Assembly: GCA_958443265.1 (NCBI GenBank)
Contig: CAUCKA010000006.1
Location: 65,478 to 129,477 of the forward strand
Length of the DNA: 64,000 bases
From: an uncultured Collinsella sp.
Lineage (GTDB): Bacteria; Actinomycetota; Coriobacteriia; Coriobacteriales; Coriobacteriaceae
Direction of reading: 5' to 3'
The position numbers and the translations under genes were made by a program. Position 1 is the stretch's first letter, and the number at the start of each line of letters is the position of its first letter. Positions 9,407 through 17,590 of the stretch are shown in pieces. Under the pieces are notes generated by a model. The model was not told the DNA's origin. It saw only the letters and a program-made list of their open reading frames with translations, and made no database searches.

Positions 9407-9730
9407 CGATCACCGCCAAACCCGCCATAAGGCATCGAAGTTGATACTGACATCGGGCATCGTTCGCCCGTTCTATGCAATAGGGCAACGCCTGTGGCTT
9501 TTGCCCGTAGCAGTGTAGCACACCACCAAACTAAAGCGACAAGACTCTCTGCCAGCGGCGCGTTTTTCAGGACGAACGCCGTTTTGAAACCGAATGCGCA
9601 CGTAAGCTCCACGAATATCTGAGACAATGGGCGGCCGAACAAGGCGGCACACCCGAGCGGCCGTCCAAGCTGCCGCAGCAAACCGCTTCACGCGACGCCG
9701 ACGCACCCTGCGCAAGAAAGGATTCACACC
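9407..9730. other. Divergent intergenic region yerC / holin-like gene
   Basis: 324 bp without a supported gene. It should hold the promoters of both neighbours. On the plus strand GACAAT near 9622 could be a -10 element for the gene at 9731. On the minus strand TACACT near 9515 could serve yerC. Neither has a clear -35. Small open frames here have no family resemblance. Confidence 0.35.
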
Positions 9731-10096
9731 ATGCGCTTTATGCTTAACTGGCTCTTTACCTCGATCGCCATCGCGATTGCCACGTTCCTCGTCCCCGGCA
9801 TCCAGCCCTTCGGTTTTGCCGAGGCCTGGGTCTGTTTCGCCTTCGTGGGACTGTTCCTGAACATCGTCGATTCGCTCGTCAAGCCGTTCCTGACGGTTAT
9901 CTCGCTACCGCTCACGATCATTACGCTGGGTATTTTTCAGCTCGTAGTCAACAGCTTTATGCTCGAGCTGGCCAGCTATCTGTCGGTCAATCTGCTGGGC
10001 GCGGGTATCTCCATCGCCAGCTTTGAATCGGCCTTCATGGGCAGCATCCTGGTGTCCATCATGCGCAGCATCCTCGACAGCATCGCCGAGGGCTAA
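9731..10096 (+). CDS. Phage holin family protein (4-TMS membrane protein, holin superfamily IV type)
   Basis: A 121-residue protein with four hydrophobic segments (about residues 1-25, 30-50, 55-80 and 95-115). It contains the family hallmark of Asn-Ile-Val-Asp...Lys-Pro-Phe followed by LPLTIITLGIFQLVVN. These proteins (often annotated 'phage holin family' or YvlD-like) are widespread chromosomal membrane proteins with no proven holin role. An AAAGGA ribosome site precedes the ATG. It is a single-gene unit closed by the terminator at 10137. Nothing else phage-like is nearby, so the holin label should not be read as a prophage remnant. Confidence 0.85.
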   Translation: MRFMLNWLFTSIAIAIATFLVPGIQPFGFAEAWVCFAFVGLFLNIVDSLVKPFLTVISLPLTIITLGIFQLVVNSFMLELASYLSVNLLGAGISIASFESAFMGSILVSIMRSILDSIAEG

Positions 10097-10136
10097 AACG
10101 GCCATTCCGGCCGCGCCCGTCTCAACAGCCCAAAAC

Positions 10137-10173
10137 GAAGGCCGCCCATCACAAAAATGGGCGGCCTTCTTAT
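10137..10173 (+). terminator. Rho-independent terminator of the holin-like gene
   Basis: A perfect 13-bp stem GAAGGCCGCCCAT (10137-10149) / ATGGGCGGCCTTC (10157-10169) with an A-rich 7-nt loop, followed by TTATTT. It lies 40 nt after the stop codon. Confidence 0.9.
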
Positions 10174-10198
10174 TTGCCAAGTCTCAAAGGGCGAGAGA

Positions 10199-10231
10199 AT
10201 CTGCCATTTCCACCCCGTCCCCAAATGGCAG
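10199..10231. repeat. Small palindrome with GTCCCC loop
   Basis: A 9-bp perfect inverted repeat CTGCCATTT ... AAATGGCAG whose loop contains CCGTCCCC. It sits just past the 3' end of the Rrf2 gene. It belongs by signature to the scattered GGGGAC family and may act as a terminator-like end for the minus-strand gene. Confidence 0.6.
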
Positions 10232-10236
10232 GTGGG

Positions 10237-10665
10237 CTAGATCACGTAGTCGTAGCCTTCGTTGGGAGCGACAAGTTGATCGAGCGTCACACCGTCGAGG
10301 TAGTCGTTGATAAGCTTGTCCAGGTTCTTCCACACGTCGAGCGTGGGGCACTCGTCAGAGCGCGAGCAACCCTTGCAGTCGCCATCCAGGCAGGCGACCG
10401 GCGCCAGACTGCCCTCGGTCAGGCGCAAGATCTCGCCCACCGTGTACTGCTCGGGCGGGCGCGTGAGCACATAGCCGCCGCCCTTGCCGCGCATGCCCGA
10501 GAGCATGTTGGCGCGCACGAGCGTAGCCAGAATATTCTCGAGGTACTTCTCCGAAATACCCTGACGCGCCGCAATCTCTTTAAGCGGGATACGGCCTGTC
10601 GCCTGGTGCTCGGCCAGGTCGACCATAACGCGCAGGGCATATCTGCCCTTTGTGGAAACCAACAT
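10237..10665 (-). CDS. Rrf2-family transcriptional regulator (IscR/CymR type)
   Basis: 142 residues. An N-terminal winged helix (MLVSTKGRYALRVMVDLAEH ... IPLKEIAARQGISEKYLENIL) with the usual GGYVLTRPPEQYTVGEIL wing is followed by a cysteine cluster (CLDGDCKGCSRSDECPT, four Cys near residues 92-107). The cysteines suggest an iron-sulfur or thiol-sensing site, as in IscR/NsrR. The gene is divergent from cysK across 250 bp, so cysteine or Fe-S status is a plausible signal, and cysK a plausible target. CymR, the known cysK regulator of Bacillus, lacks such a cluster. The precise ligand is inference. Confidence 0.88.
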   Translation of the reverse strand: MLVSTKGRYALRVMVDLAEHQATGRIPLKEIAARQGISEKYLENILATLVRANMLSGMRGKGGGYVLTRPPEQYTVGEILRLTEGSLAPVACLDGDCKGCSRSDECPTLDVWKNLDKLINDYLDGVTLDQLVAPNEGYDYVI

Positions 10666-10782
10666 ATATATAGCTGCCTTTCGGTCTTTTAATTCGTAGA
10701 AATTCTAGCCGAAAAATTGGTTTTGAAAATACCTATTCCCGTCAAGATGGTTAATCGACTCGTAATAATCTTCTATTTCCTA

Positions 10783-10811
10783 TTGCGTTACTAGGCTTTA
10801 CTGTCTACTAT
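10783..10811 (+). promoter_or_regulatory. Putative cysK promoter
   Basis: TTGCGT (10783-10788) and TACTAT (10806-10811) are separated by 17 bp, followed by a roughly 100-nt leader to cysK. The surrounding AT-rich sequence between the Rrf2 gene and cysK is the natural place for an Rrf2 operator, but I see no clear dyad. Confidence 0.55.
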
Positions 10812-10918
10812 GCTTGCCAACAGCAAAACGAACAACCTATAAGGTTTGTGGGTTTCGCTGCCACACACACCGTAAAACCACACGGTATCCAGTCATTTGA
10901 ACACTTTGGAGGTTCACC

Positions 10919-11857
10919 ATGAGCAATGTTTACACGTCCATCGATCAGCTTATCGGCCACACCCCGCTTCTGGAGCTCACCCACTTCGAGGCCGACGATG
11001 ACCTCAAGGCCCGTGTGCTCGTCAAATTGGAATACTTCAACCCCGCCGGGTCCGTCAAAGACCGCGTCGCCAAGAACATGATTGACGAGGCCGAGAAGGC
11101 CGGCAAGCTCGTGCGCGGTGGCGACTACACCATCATCGAGCCCACGAGCGGCAACACCGGCGTCGGCATCGCCTCGGTGGCGGCGGCCCGCGGCTACAAG
11201 GTGATCATCACCATGCCCGAGACCATGTCCGTCGAGCGCCGCAAGCTGATGCAGGCATACGGTGCGCAGCTCGTGCTCACCGACGGCTCCAAAGGCATGA
11301 AGGGCGCTATCGCCAAGGCCGAAGAGTTGCAGAAGGAGACCCCCAACAGCATCATCGCCGGCCAGTTTGTGAACCCCGCGAACCCGGCCATTCACAAGGC
11401 CACGACCGGCCCCGAGATCTGGGACGACACCGACGGCAAGGTCGACATCTTCGTCGCCGGCGTCGGCACCGGCGGCACCGTGACCGGCGTGGGCGAGTTC
11501 CTCAAGGAGCAAAACCCCGAGATTCAGGTCGTCGCCGTCGAGCCCGCCACCTCCCCGGTGCTCTCTAAGGGCCAGGCCGGCCCGCACAAGATCCAGGGTA
11601 TCGGTGCCGGCTTTGTGCCCGACGTCCTCGACACCCAGGTCTACGACGAGATCATCCCCGTCGAGAACGACGACGCCTTTGCCACCGGCCGCGCCGTGGG
11701 CCACAAGGAGGGCGTGCTCGTGGGCATTTCGTCCGGCGCCGCCGTGTGGGCCGCACTGCAGCTGGCCAAGCGCCCCGAGAACGAGGGCAAGACCATCGTG
11801 GCGCTGCTCGCCGACACCGGCGAGCGCTACCTGTCCACGGCACTCTTCCAGGACTAG
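10919..11857 (+). CDS. cysK: Cysteine synthase A (O-acetylserine sulfhydrylase)
   Basis: 312 residues, the normal CysK length. It contains the PLP-lysine motif NPAGSVKDRVAKNM near residue 42, the substrate loop PTSGNTGVGIA, the PLP phosphate loop GVGTGGTVTGVG, and the C-terminal ISSGAAVWAAL serine. It makes cysteine from O-acetylserine and sulfide in the cytoplasm. A GGAGG site precedes the ATG. It is single and divergent from the Rrf2 regulator. No serine acetyltransferase gene is adjacent. Confidence 0.97.
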   Translation: MSNVYTSIDQLIGHTPLLELTHFEADDDLKARVLVKLEYFNPAGSVKDRVAKNMIDEAEKAGKLVRGGDYTIIEPTSGNTGVGIASVAAARGYKVIITMPETMSVERRKLMQAYGAQLVLTDGSKGMKGAIAKAEELQKETPNSIIAGQFVNPANPAIHKATTGPEIWDDTDGKVDIFVAGVGTGGTVTGVGEFLKEQNPEIQVVAVEPATSPVLSKGQAGPHKIQGIGAGFVPDVLDTQVYDEIIPVENDDAFATGRAVGHKEGVLVGISSGAAVWAALQLAKRPENEGKTIVALLADTGERYLSTALFQD

Positions 11858-11956
11858 AGCTCTCGTTCCTAGAACGAGTCCAAGGCACGCCGGTCTCCCC
11901 TCTCTTCTGGCAGCCTGAGCTCATCCCAACAGGGTGTCCCACAGGACGCCCGAACT

Positions 11957-12008
11957 TGCTACAATGTCTGCGGCGCGGAACCAGCCTCCCGCGCCGCTTT
12001 TCTTTTTT
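11957..12008 (+). promoter_or_regulatory. Extended -10 next to a terminator hairpin in front of mnmA
   Basis: TGCTACAAT (TACAAT at 11960-11965 with an upstream TGC) looks like an extended -10. Only 4 nt later a perfect 9-bp stem GCGGCGCGG (11970-11978) / CCGCGCCGC (11989-11997) is followed by TTTTCTTTTTT. The hairpin is a textbook terminator, either ending cysK or acting as an attenuator at the very start of the mnmA transcript. Confidence 0.65.
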
Positions 12009-12037
12009 GGCCACATGCCACCAAGGAGAACCTCCCC

Positions 12038-13138
12038 ATGCACAACAAGCGCGTGCTCGTCGCCATGAGCGGCGGCGTCGATTCCAGCGTGACCGCGTAT
12101 CTGCTCAAAAGTCAGGGTTACGAATGTGTCGGTGCCACCATGCGCCTCACCTGCCCCGCGCCCGATCCCACCACGGGCATGAGTAAGGTCGACCGCGACA
12201 TCGCCGATGCAAAGGCCGTCGCCGAGCGCCTGGGGATACCCCATCACGTGCTCGACTTGCAGCAAACCTTCGACCGCAACGTGATCGAGCGCTTTGTGAA
12301 CGCCTACCAGGAGGGGCTGACGCCTAACCCGTGCATCATCTGCAACCGCCATATTAAGTTTGGCGCGCTGCTCGATGCGGCACTCAATATGGGCTGCGAT
12401 TACATCGCCACAGGTCACTACGCCAAAACGAGCCAGGCGTCCGACGGAACCTGGCAGCTGCATCGCGGCGAGGACCCTAAAAAGGACCAAAGCTACTTTT
12501 TATATTCGCTTACGCAGGAGCGCCTGGCGCACACGATCTTTCCGCTGGCAGGCCTGGACAAGGAGCACGACGTGCGCCGCATTGCCGCCGAGCAGGGCTT
12601 TGCCAACGCCAAGAAGGCCGAAAGCGAGGACATCTGCTTTATCGCGGATGGCGACTATGCGGGCTATATCGAGCGTCGGTGCGGACATCCCGCTACACCG
12701 GGCGATATCGTATGGCGCGACGGCAGCGTGGTCGGACGCCACAACGGCGCGTTGCGCTATACCATCGGCCAGCGCAAGGGCCTGGGCGTCGCGATGGCGC
12801 ATCCCGTGTACGTAACGGGCGTCGACGCCGCCAACAACATTGTGCATCTGGGCGAAGCCGAGGACCTAACCGCGGCGGCGCTAACTGCCAATGAGTGGAT
12901 CTGGAGCGCGCCGGCAGAGTGCATGGAGGCCGAGCTCGATGCCGGCGGCATTCGCGTGGGCGCCAAGTACCGCTACCGACAGAAAGACCAGGCAGCGACC
13001 CTTACGCGCGGCGAAGACGGGCAAATGTTGCTGACCTTTGACGAGCCGCAGCGCGCCATCGCCCCCGGACAGGCCGTCGTCGTCTATCGGGGCGACATCG
13101 TCCTGGGCGGCGGCACCGTGACCGGCGCGCTTAAGTAG
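12038..13138 (+). CDS. mnmA: tRNA-specific 2-thiouridylase MnmA
   Basis: 366 residues. It contains the PP-loop ATP site AMSGGVDSS at the N-terminus, the first catalytic cysteine in NPCIICNRHIKF near residue 100, an ATGHYAK motif, and the second cysteine in EDICFIADGDY near residue 200. It thiolates U34 of Lys, Glu and Gln tRNAs, two of which (Glu and Gln) are encoded at 59.2 kb. An AAGGAG site precedes the ATG. The gene is convergent with the HipA-like gene. A cysteine desulfurase is not adjacent, though cysK is immediately upstream. Confidence 0.96.
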   Translation: MHNKRVLVAMSGGVDSSVTAYLLKSQGYECVGATMRLTCPAPDPTTGMSKVDRDIADAKAVAERLGIPHHVLDLQQTFDRNVIERFVNAYQEGLTPNPCIICNRHIKFGALLDAALNMGCDYIATGHYAKTSQASDGTWQLHRGEDPKKDQSYFLYSLTQERLAHTIFPLAGLDKEHDVRRIAAEQGFANAKKAESEDICFIADGDYAGYIERRCGHPATPGDIVWRDGSVVGRHNGALRYTIGQRKGLGVAMAHPVYVTGVDAANNIVHLGEAEDLTAAALTANEWIWSAPAECMEAELDAGGIRVGAKYRYRQKDQAATLTRGEDGQMLLTFDEPQRAIAPGQAVVVYRGDIVLGGGTVTGALK

Positions 13139-13149
13139 CCGCGGGTTTA

Positions 13150-14520
13150 TCACTGCACGTGTCGAAGTACCTCAACAGCGGCACCAACCTCGATTACGCG
13201 ACGCTCAAGGCCGCGGTGAATGGCCTCGAGTCGACCCTCCGCCGTCGCCCACTCGCTCTGCGAAAGAATCTCGATCGCCTCATCAACAAATCCGTTGAGC
13301 CGCGATGAATCGAACCAATCGAGCAAATCCGCAAGCGCCAGCTGGACGGAAGGGTCGGGCCCAAACGGCTTAGCGGAAAACCCGAACTCCCCAGCTGCGA
13401 GCACGGCAGTTGGTACGTTGTACCACAGGCAGTTGCCGCTATCGAACAGCGGAGCAGGTTTTATCTCCAGGGTGTCGACATTGCGGATGATGCCGAAGTT
13501 TCGCCAATGGCGGTCGCTGTTGGCCAAAAGGGCATCGCAGACAATCATCTGCGACATAGACCTTCTCACGGCAGCCTCGTCTGCTCCATGCTTACCAAGG
13601 AAGCGGGAGTACCGGTCGTACGTCGAGTTTCCTCGCTGACCGCCAAGAGCGTTCTTAACGTAAACGGCTGGAACGTATTCCTCGCGGCCATCAAGAAAGT
13701 CATCGCACAGACACACAGGGCCATCGAACATCCGCTCAACCGTATAAGGAACAAACTCGCCCTCCGACAGCAAGCGACGGTGCAGGGCCGTTGCAACCGC
13801 CTCGTTAAAGGGTCGCTGGTCATCCATGCCGCATCCTTTAGCCAAGACGCGAACGCCGCGGCGGATCATCCATGATTTAGGGAGCTCGCCCTCGGACGTG
13901 TTGTCGGGGTTTTTAAGGCCGATGCCCTCCAGCCAACCCGAACGCCCCTCGGGCGCAGACCGCTCAAAATCATTCTCGAAGAAATTGATGTTTTGCCATT
14001 TGAGTTCGTCGCAATCGGTCGGCCGCAGCCAATAGCAATCCGAAAGCGAGAGGCCCAGGCACTGAACCGGCACCTCAACGCCGCTGACAATCCCCAGCTC
14101 GCGGTAGCGCGAGACGAGTCCGGGGCGGACGTCAGGCACCGACCGATGGCTCCACCACACGTTGAGCTCCCGTTTATTCACCGTAGGAGAAGAACTCGAG
14201 CACGTGCCAAACGGCATCCTCTGCGCATCGAGCACCTCGGCGATTTCGAAGGGAAACTCACGTGTCGGATCAAATGAGACATGCGCGACCTCATGGTCGG
14301 CCGACATCAGCGTAAACTTGCGTCCCACATCGGCTGCAGGACGGCGTCCTCGCTTGCGGACCTTTTGATAGGCGATCGCAGAATTGTACTCGATCATCTT
14401 CCGTCCGCCCACAATATCGCACACAAGCGTCCCCGATGCGGCAAGTTGAGATATGCGGGCTTTCGTAACGCCCAACAGGCGGGCGGCATCACCCATAGAC
14501 AAGTACTCAGACGTATCCAT
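13150..14520 (-). CDS. HTH domain fused to a HipA-like kinase domain
   Basis: 456 residues from the ATG at 14520, which is favoured over the upstream GTG/ATG because GAGG is 11 nt away. Residues 1-55 form an excisionase/MerR-like helix-turn-helix (SMGDAARLLGVTKARISQLA). The rest resembles HipA-type Ser/Thr kinases: SWMIRRGVRVLAKG (nucleotide lysine region), PFNEAVATALHRRL, the catalytic loop LLANSDRHWRNFGI near residue 330, and the metal motif APLFDSGN near residue 355. In classic HipBA the DNA-binding protein is a separate gene; here both activities could reside in one chain. There is no hipB upstream. It could be a toxin with built-in autoregulation or a signalling kinase. The AT-rich upstream region (14521-14597) should hold its promoter. 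Confidence 0.75.
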   Translation of the reverse strand: MDTSEYLSMGDAARLLGVTKARISQLAASGTLVCDIVGGRKMIEYNSAIAYQKVRKRGRRPAADVGRKFTLMSADHEVAHVSFDPTREFPFEIAEVLDAQRMPFGTCSSSSPTVNKRELNVWWSHRSVPDVRPGLVSRYRELGIVSGVEVPVQCLGLSLSDCYWLRPTDCDELKWQNINFFENDFERSAPEGRSGWLEGIGLKNPDNTSEGELPKSWMIRRGVRVLAKGCGMDDQRPFNEAVATALHRRLLSEGEFVPYTVERMFDGPVCLCDDFLDGREEYVPAVYVKNALGGQRGNSTYDRYSRFLGKHGADEAAVRRSMSQMIVCDALLANSDRHWRNFGIIRNVDTLEIKPAPLFDSGNCLWYNVPTAVLAAGEFGFSAKPFGPDPSVQLALADLLDWFDSSRLNGFVDEAIEILSQSEWATAEGRLEAIHRGLERRVIEVGAAVEVLRHVQ

Positions 14521-14597
14521 ACGCCGCATCACCTCGTTAAGTAATTTACACGTTTAGTTAATAGATTACAGACATCATAATACTAAACAACCCAAAG

Positions 14598-14625
14598 TGA
14601 AAAAAGGCCAGAGAAATCGGGCCTT
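14598..14625 (-). terminator. Terminator of the M42 peptidase gene
   Basis: AAGGCC ... GGCCTT stem (14604-14609 / 14620-14625) followed on the minus strand by a T-run. It is located 34 nt after the peptidase stop codon. Confidence 0.75.
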
Positions 14626-14658
14626 AGCGATTGGTCAGCCGAGTCGCAAGCTGCTCCC

Positions 14659-15687
14659 CTAGCGCTGTACGTAGGCGCGGACGAGCTCGAAGGTGTTGCG
14701 CACACCGTCCATGTGGCTGCGCTCGTAGTTGTGGCTCGCGTACACGCCGGGGCCGATCAGACCATGGCGAATGTCGTAGCCGGCCGAGAGCGTGGCCTCG
14801 ACGTCGGAGCCGTAATGCGGGTACACGTCGATGGCGTAATCGAGCTCAAGCTCGCGCGCGATGTTGGACAGCGTGGTTACCAGGTCGTAGTTGTACGGAC
14901 CACCCGAATCCTTGGCGCAAATCGAAACCATGCGCTCGGTGCAGCCAAGGTCGTCGCCCACGCAGCCCATGTCCACGCTGATCATCTCGCGCGTGTCGGC
15001 CGGCACGAAGGCACCGCCGTGGCCGACCTCCTCGTACACCGTAAAGAGCAGCGATACCTTGCGCGAAAGCGTCACCTCGCCGCCAGCAACGGCGCGGGCC
15101 AAACCCAGCAGAATCGACGCGGACAGCTTGTCGTCAAGGAAGCGACTCTTGATGTAGCCGCTCTCCGTCACCGTGGTGCGCGGATCCATAGCGATGATGT
15201 CGCCCGTCTGAATACCCAGCTCGAGCACATCGTCCTTGCTGTCAACGTTCTCGTCGAGCAGGATTTCCATGTTCTTCTCGATGGTCTTGACCGGCTCATC
15301 GGCCACATGCGCCGAAGGCTCGGTATTGAGGACCACGCCCGTGTAGACATTGCCATCGCGTGTGTAGACGGTACAGTTCTCGCCATCGGCCGTAGACCAC
15401 TGATGCCCGCCGAGCGTCGTGGGACGCAAGCGACCATTGTCCTTAATGGAGCGTACCATGGCGCCCAGGGTATCGACATGGCTCGCCAGTACGAGCGGCT
15501 CACCCTCGCCACCAAGCTCAACGAGCACGTTGCCCTTATTAGAACGCTCGGGCCCAAACCCCATATCGCGCAGGGCCTCCATCAGATAATCAGTCGCCGC
15601 ACGGGTATAGCCCGTAGGCGAAGCAATCGAGGTAAGCGCCTTCAACTGGTCAGTAATATAGGAGAGCGTAGAATCCATCTTGGACAC
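14659..15687 (-). CDS. M42-family metallopeptidase (glutamyl aminopeptidase-like)
   Basis: About 342 residues from the GTG at 15687 (VSKMDSTLSYITDQL). The longer open frame is rejected because AAAGGG lies 9 nt before this GTG; TTG at 15690 is also possible. Conserved metal and catalytic elements are SHVDTLGAMV near residue 65, KSRFLDDKLSAS (Asp-Asp bridging metal), TVYEEVGHGGA with the Glu-Glu pair, and a C-terminal ASHNYERSH. M42 enzymes are large cytosolic oligomers that trim peptides. A long palindrome lies upstream, so it is likely transcribed separately from the dehydrogenase gene. Confidence 0.9.
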   Translation of the reverse strand: MSKMDSTLSYITDQLKALTSIASPTGYTRAATDYLMEALRDMGFGPERSNKGNVLVELGGEGEPLVLASHVDTLGAMVRSIKDNGRLRPTTLGGHQWSTADGENCTVYTRDGNVYTGVVLNTEPSAHVADEPVKTIEKNMEILLDENVDSKDDVLELGIQTGDIIAMDPRTTVTESGYIKSRFLDDKLSASILLGLARAVAGGEVTLSRKVSLLFTVYEEVGHGGAFVPADTREMISVDMGCVGDDLGCTERMVSICAKDSGGPYNYDLVTTLSNIARELELDYAIDVYPHYGSDVEATLSAGYDIRHGLIGPGVYASHNYERSHMDGVRNTFELVRAYVQR

Positions 15688-15886
15688 CAAAGTCACCCTT
15701 TCATATCGAATTAAACCCACAGCAACAATACCACCGCGAGCCATCTTTTTACCTAGCGAGATGACCCATCGAACTCCCCAGAACTGCGCCCGCCACGATA
15801 AGCAGATACAAGGCGCCATCCAACAATGCGCCCCTCACATCCCGCCTTTCCGGCACCCCGGCATCTGAGAAAAGAACGCAGGCGAT

Positions 15887-15993
15887 CCCGGGCTTCCCTC
15901 CGGGCGCATTCCGCAGGACGTAAAAGGCCCCGCCGCGCAACGCGCAGCGGGGCCTTTTACATGTCCGAGGACGCGCCCGGAGGGAAGCCCGGG
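15887..15993. repeat. Long nested palindrome with internal bidirectional terminator
   Basis: Outer arms of 21 bp (15887-15907 and 15973-15993) are perfectly inverted. An inner 8-bp stem, GGCCCCGC (15926-15933) / GCGGGGCC (15947-15954), is flanked by AAAA and TTTT, and partial complementarity (AGGAC / GTCC) lies between. The inner hairpin should terminate the dehydrogenase transcript. The outer arms are not needed for that and are unexplained. The 15688-16011 interval holds nothing else recognisable. Confidence 0.85.
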
Positions 15994-16011
15994 ACCGCCG
16001 ACGGGAGTAAT

Positions 16012-17178
16012 TTACTCAGCCGGGCAGATCTTCTTGAAGAGCTCAATGACGTCGTCGAGCGTCGCCTCGCGCGGGTTGCCCGGGAAGCAGGCGTCAGCCA
16101 TGGCGTCCTTGGCCAGGACCTCGATCTCGTCGGCCTTCATGGCCTCGCAGACATGCGGAATGTTCACGTCGGCGGAGAGTTGCTTGACGGCGGCGATGGC
16201 GGCGTCGGCAGCCTCGTCGGTGCTCATGCCCGTGGTGTCAACACCCATGGCAACGGCAACCTTGGCCAGGCGCTCGGCGCAAACCGGCTTGTTGAACTCC
16301 ATGGCGATCGGCAGCAGCATGGCGCAAGCGACGCCGTGCGGAGTGTCGTAGTGGGCAGACAGGGTGTGAGCCATGGCATGGTCGATGCCCAGGCCGACGT
16401 TGGAGAAGCCCATGCCGGCGACATACTGGCCAAGAGCCATACCCTCGCGGCCGGAGCCGGGCTGACCAGACTTGGCCTCGGCAACGGAGTCGCGCAGGTT
16501 CTCGCTGATCAGCTTAATGGCCTCAAAGTGGAACATGTCGGAGAGCTCCCAAGCACCCTTGGTGGTGTAGCCCTCGATGGCGTGGGTCAGAGCATCCATG
16601 CCGGTAGAAGCGGTCAGGCCGGCGGGCATGGAAGCCATCATGTCGGGGTCGACGACGGCGACCTCAGGGGCGTCGTTGGTGTCGACGCACACGAACTTGC
16701 GGACCTTCTCGGGGTCGGTGATGACGTAGTTGATGGTCACCTCGGCAGCAGTACCGGCGGTCGTCGGCACGGCGATGGTGAACACGGCGTGGTTCTTAGT
16801 GGGAGCAACGCCCTCGAGGCTGCGGACATCGGCAAACTCGGGGTTGTTGATGATGATGCCAATGGCCTTAGCGGTGTCCATGGAGGAGCCGCCACCGATG
16901 GTCACGATAGCGTCAGCTTCGGCGGCCTTGAAGGCCTCGACGCCGTCCTTGACGTTCTGGATGGTGGGGTTGGGCTTAATCTCGGAGTAGAGGCTCCAAG
17001 CGATGCCGGCGGCGTCGAGCTCGTCGGTCACCTTAGCGGTAACGCCAAACTTGACCAGGTCGGGATCGGAGCAGACGAAGATCTTCTTGTAGCCGCGACG
17101 CTGGAGCTCGCCGGGGATCTCCTTGATGGCGCCGGAACCATGATAAGAAATGGTATTGAGAACGAAACGATTAGCCAT
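16012..17178 (-). CDS. fucO: Iron-containing alcohol dehydrogenase, FucO (lactaldehyde reductase)-like
   Basis: 388 residues, group III Fe-dependent dehydrogenase. The NAD-binding GGGSSMDTAKAIG and the segment IPTTAGTAAEV (here AVPTTAGTAAEVTINYVITD) closely follow E. coli FucO. The metal ligands are conserved in MDALTHAIEG and HAMAHTLSAHYDTPHGVA. It likely reduces lactaldehyde, or a similar aldehyde, to 1,2-propanediol with NADH. No fucose or rhamnose catabolic genes are in view, so the substrate is uncertain. A good GGAGG site precedes the ATG. Upstream lies a region with LacI-type dyads. Confidence 0.9.
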   Translation of the reverse strand: MANRFVLNTISYHGSGAIKEIPGELQRRGYKKIFVCSDPDLVKFGVTAKVTDELDAAGIAWSLYSEIKPNPTIQNVKDGVEAFKAAEADAIVTIGGGSSMDTAKAIGIIINNPEFADVRSLEGVAPTKNHAVFTIAVPTTAGTAAEVTINYVITDPEKVRKFVCVDTNDAPEVAVVDPDMMASMPAGLTASTGMDALTHAIEGYTTKGAWELSDMFHFEAIKLISENLRDSVAEAKSGQPGSGREGMALGQYVAGMGFSNVGLGIDHAMAHTLSAHYDTPHGVACAMLLPIAMEFNKPVCAERLAKVAVAMGVDTTGMSTDEAADAAIAAVKQLSADVNIPHVCEAMKADEIEVLAKDAMADACFPGNPREATLDDVIELFKKICPAE

Positions 17179-17236
17179 TGATAGCCTCCCATCGTGTGCG
17201 GGGCACCCATTACGCCCCGCGCTGCAAGTTCCATCC

Positions 17237-17292
17237 TAACGCTTTTGAAACAAAAAATGCATGAGAACGTCAAAAGTGTTAAAGCGTTTCAA
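17237..17292 (-). promoter_or_regulatory. Possible LacI/CcpA-type operators upstream of fucO
   Basis: TTAAAGCGTTTCAA at 17279-17292 has the central CG and flanking A/T dyad of LacI-family operators and resembles a cre box. A related TAACGCTTTTGAAA lies at 17237-17250, so the core octamers AACGCTTT and AAAGCGTT face each other. A TTGACG -35-like hexamer lies between them on the minus strand. This suggests sugar-responsive control of fucO but is sequence inference only. Confidence 0.35.
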
Positions 17293-17413
17293 CATAATAA
17301 CGGAGCCCCAGCCCTTCCCTCCCGACTGCAGCGAAGGCTAGATTATAGGAGCAATTGCCCAAAGAATACGACCAACTCAGTCTATAAATTGTTTCTGTTT
17401 TAGCAATATATGT

Positions 17414-17442
17414 TTGACAATACGTTTATAAAAGGATACTTT
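17414..17442 (+). promoter_or_regulatory. Promoter for the LURP-one-like gene
   Basis: TTGACA (17414-17419), a 17-bp spacer, and TACTTT (17437-17442) lie in a very AT-rich stretch. The leader to the start codon at 17591 is about 140 nt and contains no convincing peptide or riboswitch. Confidence 0.65.
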
Positions 17443-17590
17443 GAATGAATTAATATGCATGCAGCAAATAGTGTCATTCATTTTGTTAGAAATTGCCCAT
17501 GCGGTTATTGCAGCTGCATGTACTGCAACGTACAGCGTAATTCTCCGCACGAAGCAGAAGACGGTTCCAATTCGATCGAGGCGATGACGC

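Noticed and set aside
9731..10096. Holin-like gene as a prophage remnant
   Set aside because: No integrase, lysin or structural phage genes are near; the family is common on chromosomes.
10812..10918. A T-box or S-box riboswitch in the cysK leader
   Set aside because: The leader is too short and shows no T-box or SAM-riboswitch motif.
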